Shown here: positions 5,372 to 5,536 of the stretch, in pieces
Layout of the letters: every line of letters begins with the position of its first letter
Position numbering within the stretch: the stretch's first letter is position 1
From: Candidatus Sediminicultor tertius
GTDB taxonomy: Bacteria > Atribacterota > Phoenicimicrobiia > Phoenicimicrobiales > Phoenicimicrobiaceae
Direction of reading: 5' to 3'
Length of the DNA stretch: 5,536 bases
Assembly (NCBI GenBank): GCA_003527405.1
Contig: DPXH01000151.1
Span: 1-5,536, forward strand
Notes under the pieces: model-generated
What the model was told of the DNA's origin: nothing
The model's database searches: none
The model's input: the letters and a program-made list of their open reading frames with translations, nothing else
Translations under genes and position numbers: made by a program

Positions 5372-5536
5372 CTAAATACTTTTTTGTTGTGGGAAATTCA
5401 TCTCCGGTTTTTTCTTTTCCACTTCACAATTTTGTTCAAAGTTAAAGGCTGCCCGAAGTATAGTCTCTTCACTAAAATGCTTACCGATAATTTGTAAACC
5501 TATGGGCAGATTATTTTTACTGTATCCGCAATTAAG
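5372..5536 (-). CDS. gatA: Aspartyl/glutamyl-tRNA amidotransferase subunit A (GatA), C-terminal fragment at window edge
   Basis: The 54 visible codons end in TAG (5374-5372). They read LNCGYSKNNLPIGLQIIGKH and then FSEETILRAAFNFEQ, which is the standard C-terminal segment of GatA: the CGYS strand, the NxLPIGLQIIG strand and the EExxLRxAxxFEQ helix. This is followed by a 19-20 residue lysine-rich tail. GatA is the amidase-signature glutaminase that supplies ammonia to GatB. Its Ser-Ser-Lys catalytic triad lies in the missing N-terminal part beyond the right edge. The frame is intact to the stop. It is in the same direction as gatB and 293 bp upstream of it. The antisense reading frame on the plus strand over this segment is a shadow. 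Confidence 0.93.
   Translation of the reverse strand, partial: LNCGYSKNNLPIGLQIIGKHFSEETILRAAFNFEQNCEVEKKKPEMNFPQQKSI

Noticed and set aside
5144..5497. Plus-strand open frame of 117 codons, rich in hydrophobic residues
   Set aside because: It is antisense to the gatA C-terminus and crosses two repeats. The VIPVKTGI-like peptide is the well-known translation of the ATTCCC repeat, and there is no Shine-Dalgarno.

Overview
This is an AT-rich window from a bacterial chromosome. It shows standard-code genes, strong Shine-Dalgarno sequences and short intergenic gaps inside gene pairs. Indirect aminoacyl-tRNA amidation (gatA and gatB) and two hypothetical proteins suggest a low-GC anaerobic or deep-branching bacterium, for example a candidate-phylum lineage such as Atribacterota or a Firmicutes-like group. 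That placement is inference from style and recall only. Nothing here fixes the species.

Layout from left to right. (1) Positions 1-441, minus strand: most of a small Rossmann-fold protein of the TIGR00725 / LOG-like (SLOG) family, running off the left edge. It has a recognisable promoter and Shine-Dalgarno but apparently an AUU start codon. (2) Positions 442-1025: a non-coding divergent region holding a 77-bp paired-palindrome element (596-672) and a very AT-rich leader. (3) Positions 1026-2358, plus strand: a tight two-gene unit of unknown function, a 245-aa protein followed one base later by a 197-aa lysine-rich helical protein. (4) Positions 2376-5536, minus strand, read right to left: the C-terminal end of gatA, a 293-bp repeat-filled gap, complete gatB, and a 12-TM MFS transporter starting 9 bp after gatB. 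The plus and minus units converge across only 17 bp at 2359-2375.

GatA and GatB are two of the three subunits of the GatCAB amidotransferase, which makes Gln-tRNA(Gln) and/or Asn-tRNA(Asn) from mischarged tRNAs. GatA releases ammonia from glutamine, and GatB binds the tRNA and activates the acyl group. gatC is not visible. The MFS gene has no obvious link to amidation and probably rides on gatB transcription.

The most interesting signal is not a gene. Two related elements, 596-672 and 5292-5365, each consist of a GTAG-headed 20-bp palindrome, a short conserved AT-rich spacer, and a second palindrome in inverted orientation ending CTAC. Across the four palindromes the variable stem positions change only in Watson-Crick-compensated pairs, as expected for a structure-selected REP/BIME-like or MITE-like mobile repeat. 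A separate ATTCCC-N8-GGGAAT repeat with a half copy, and a short GATTACAC tandem, also lie between gatA and gatB.
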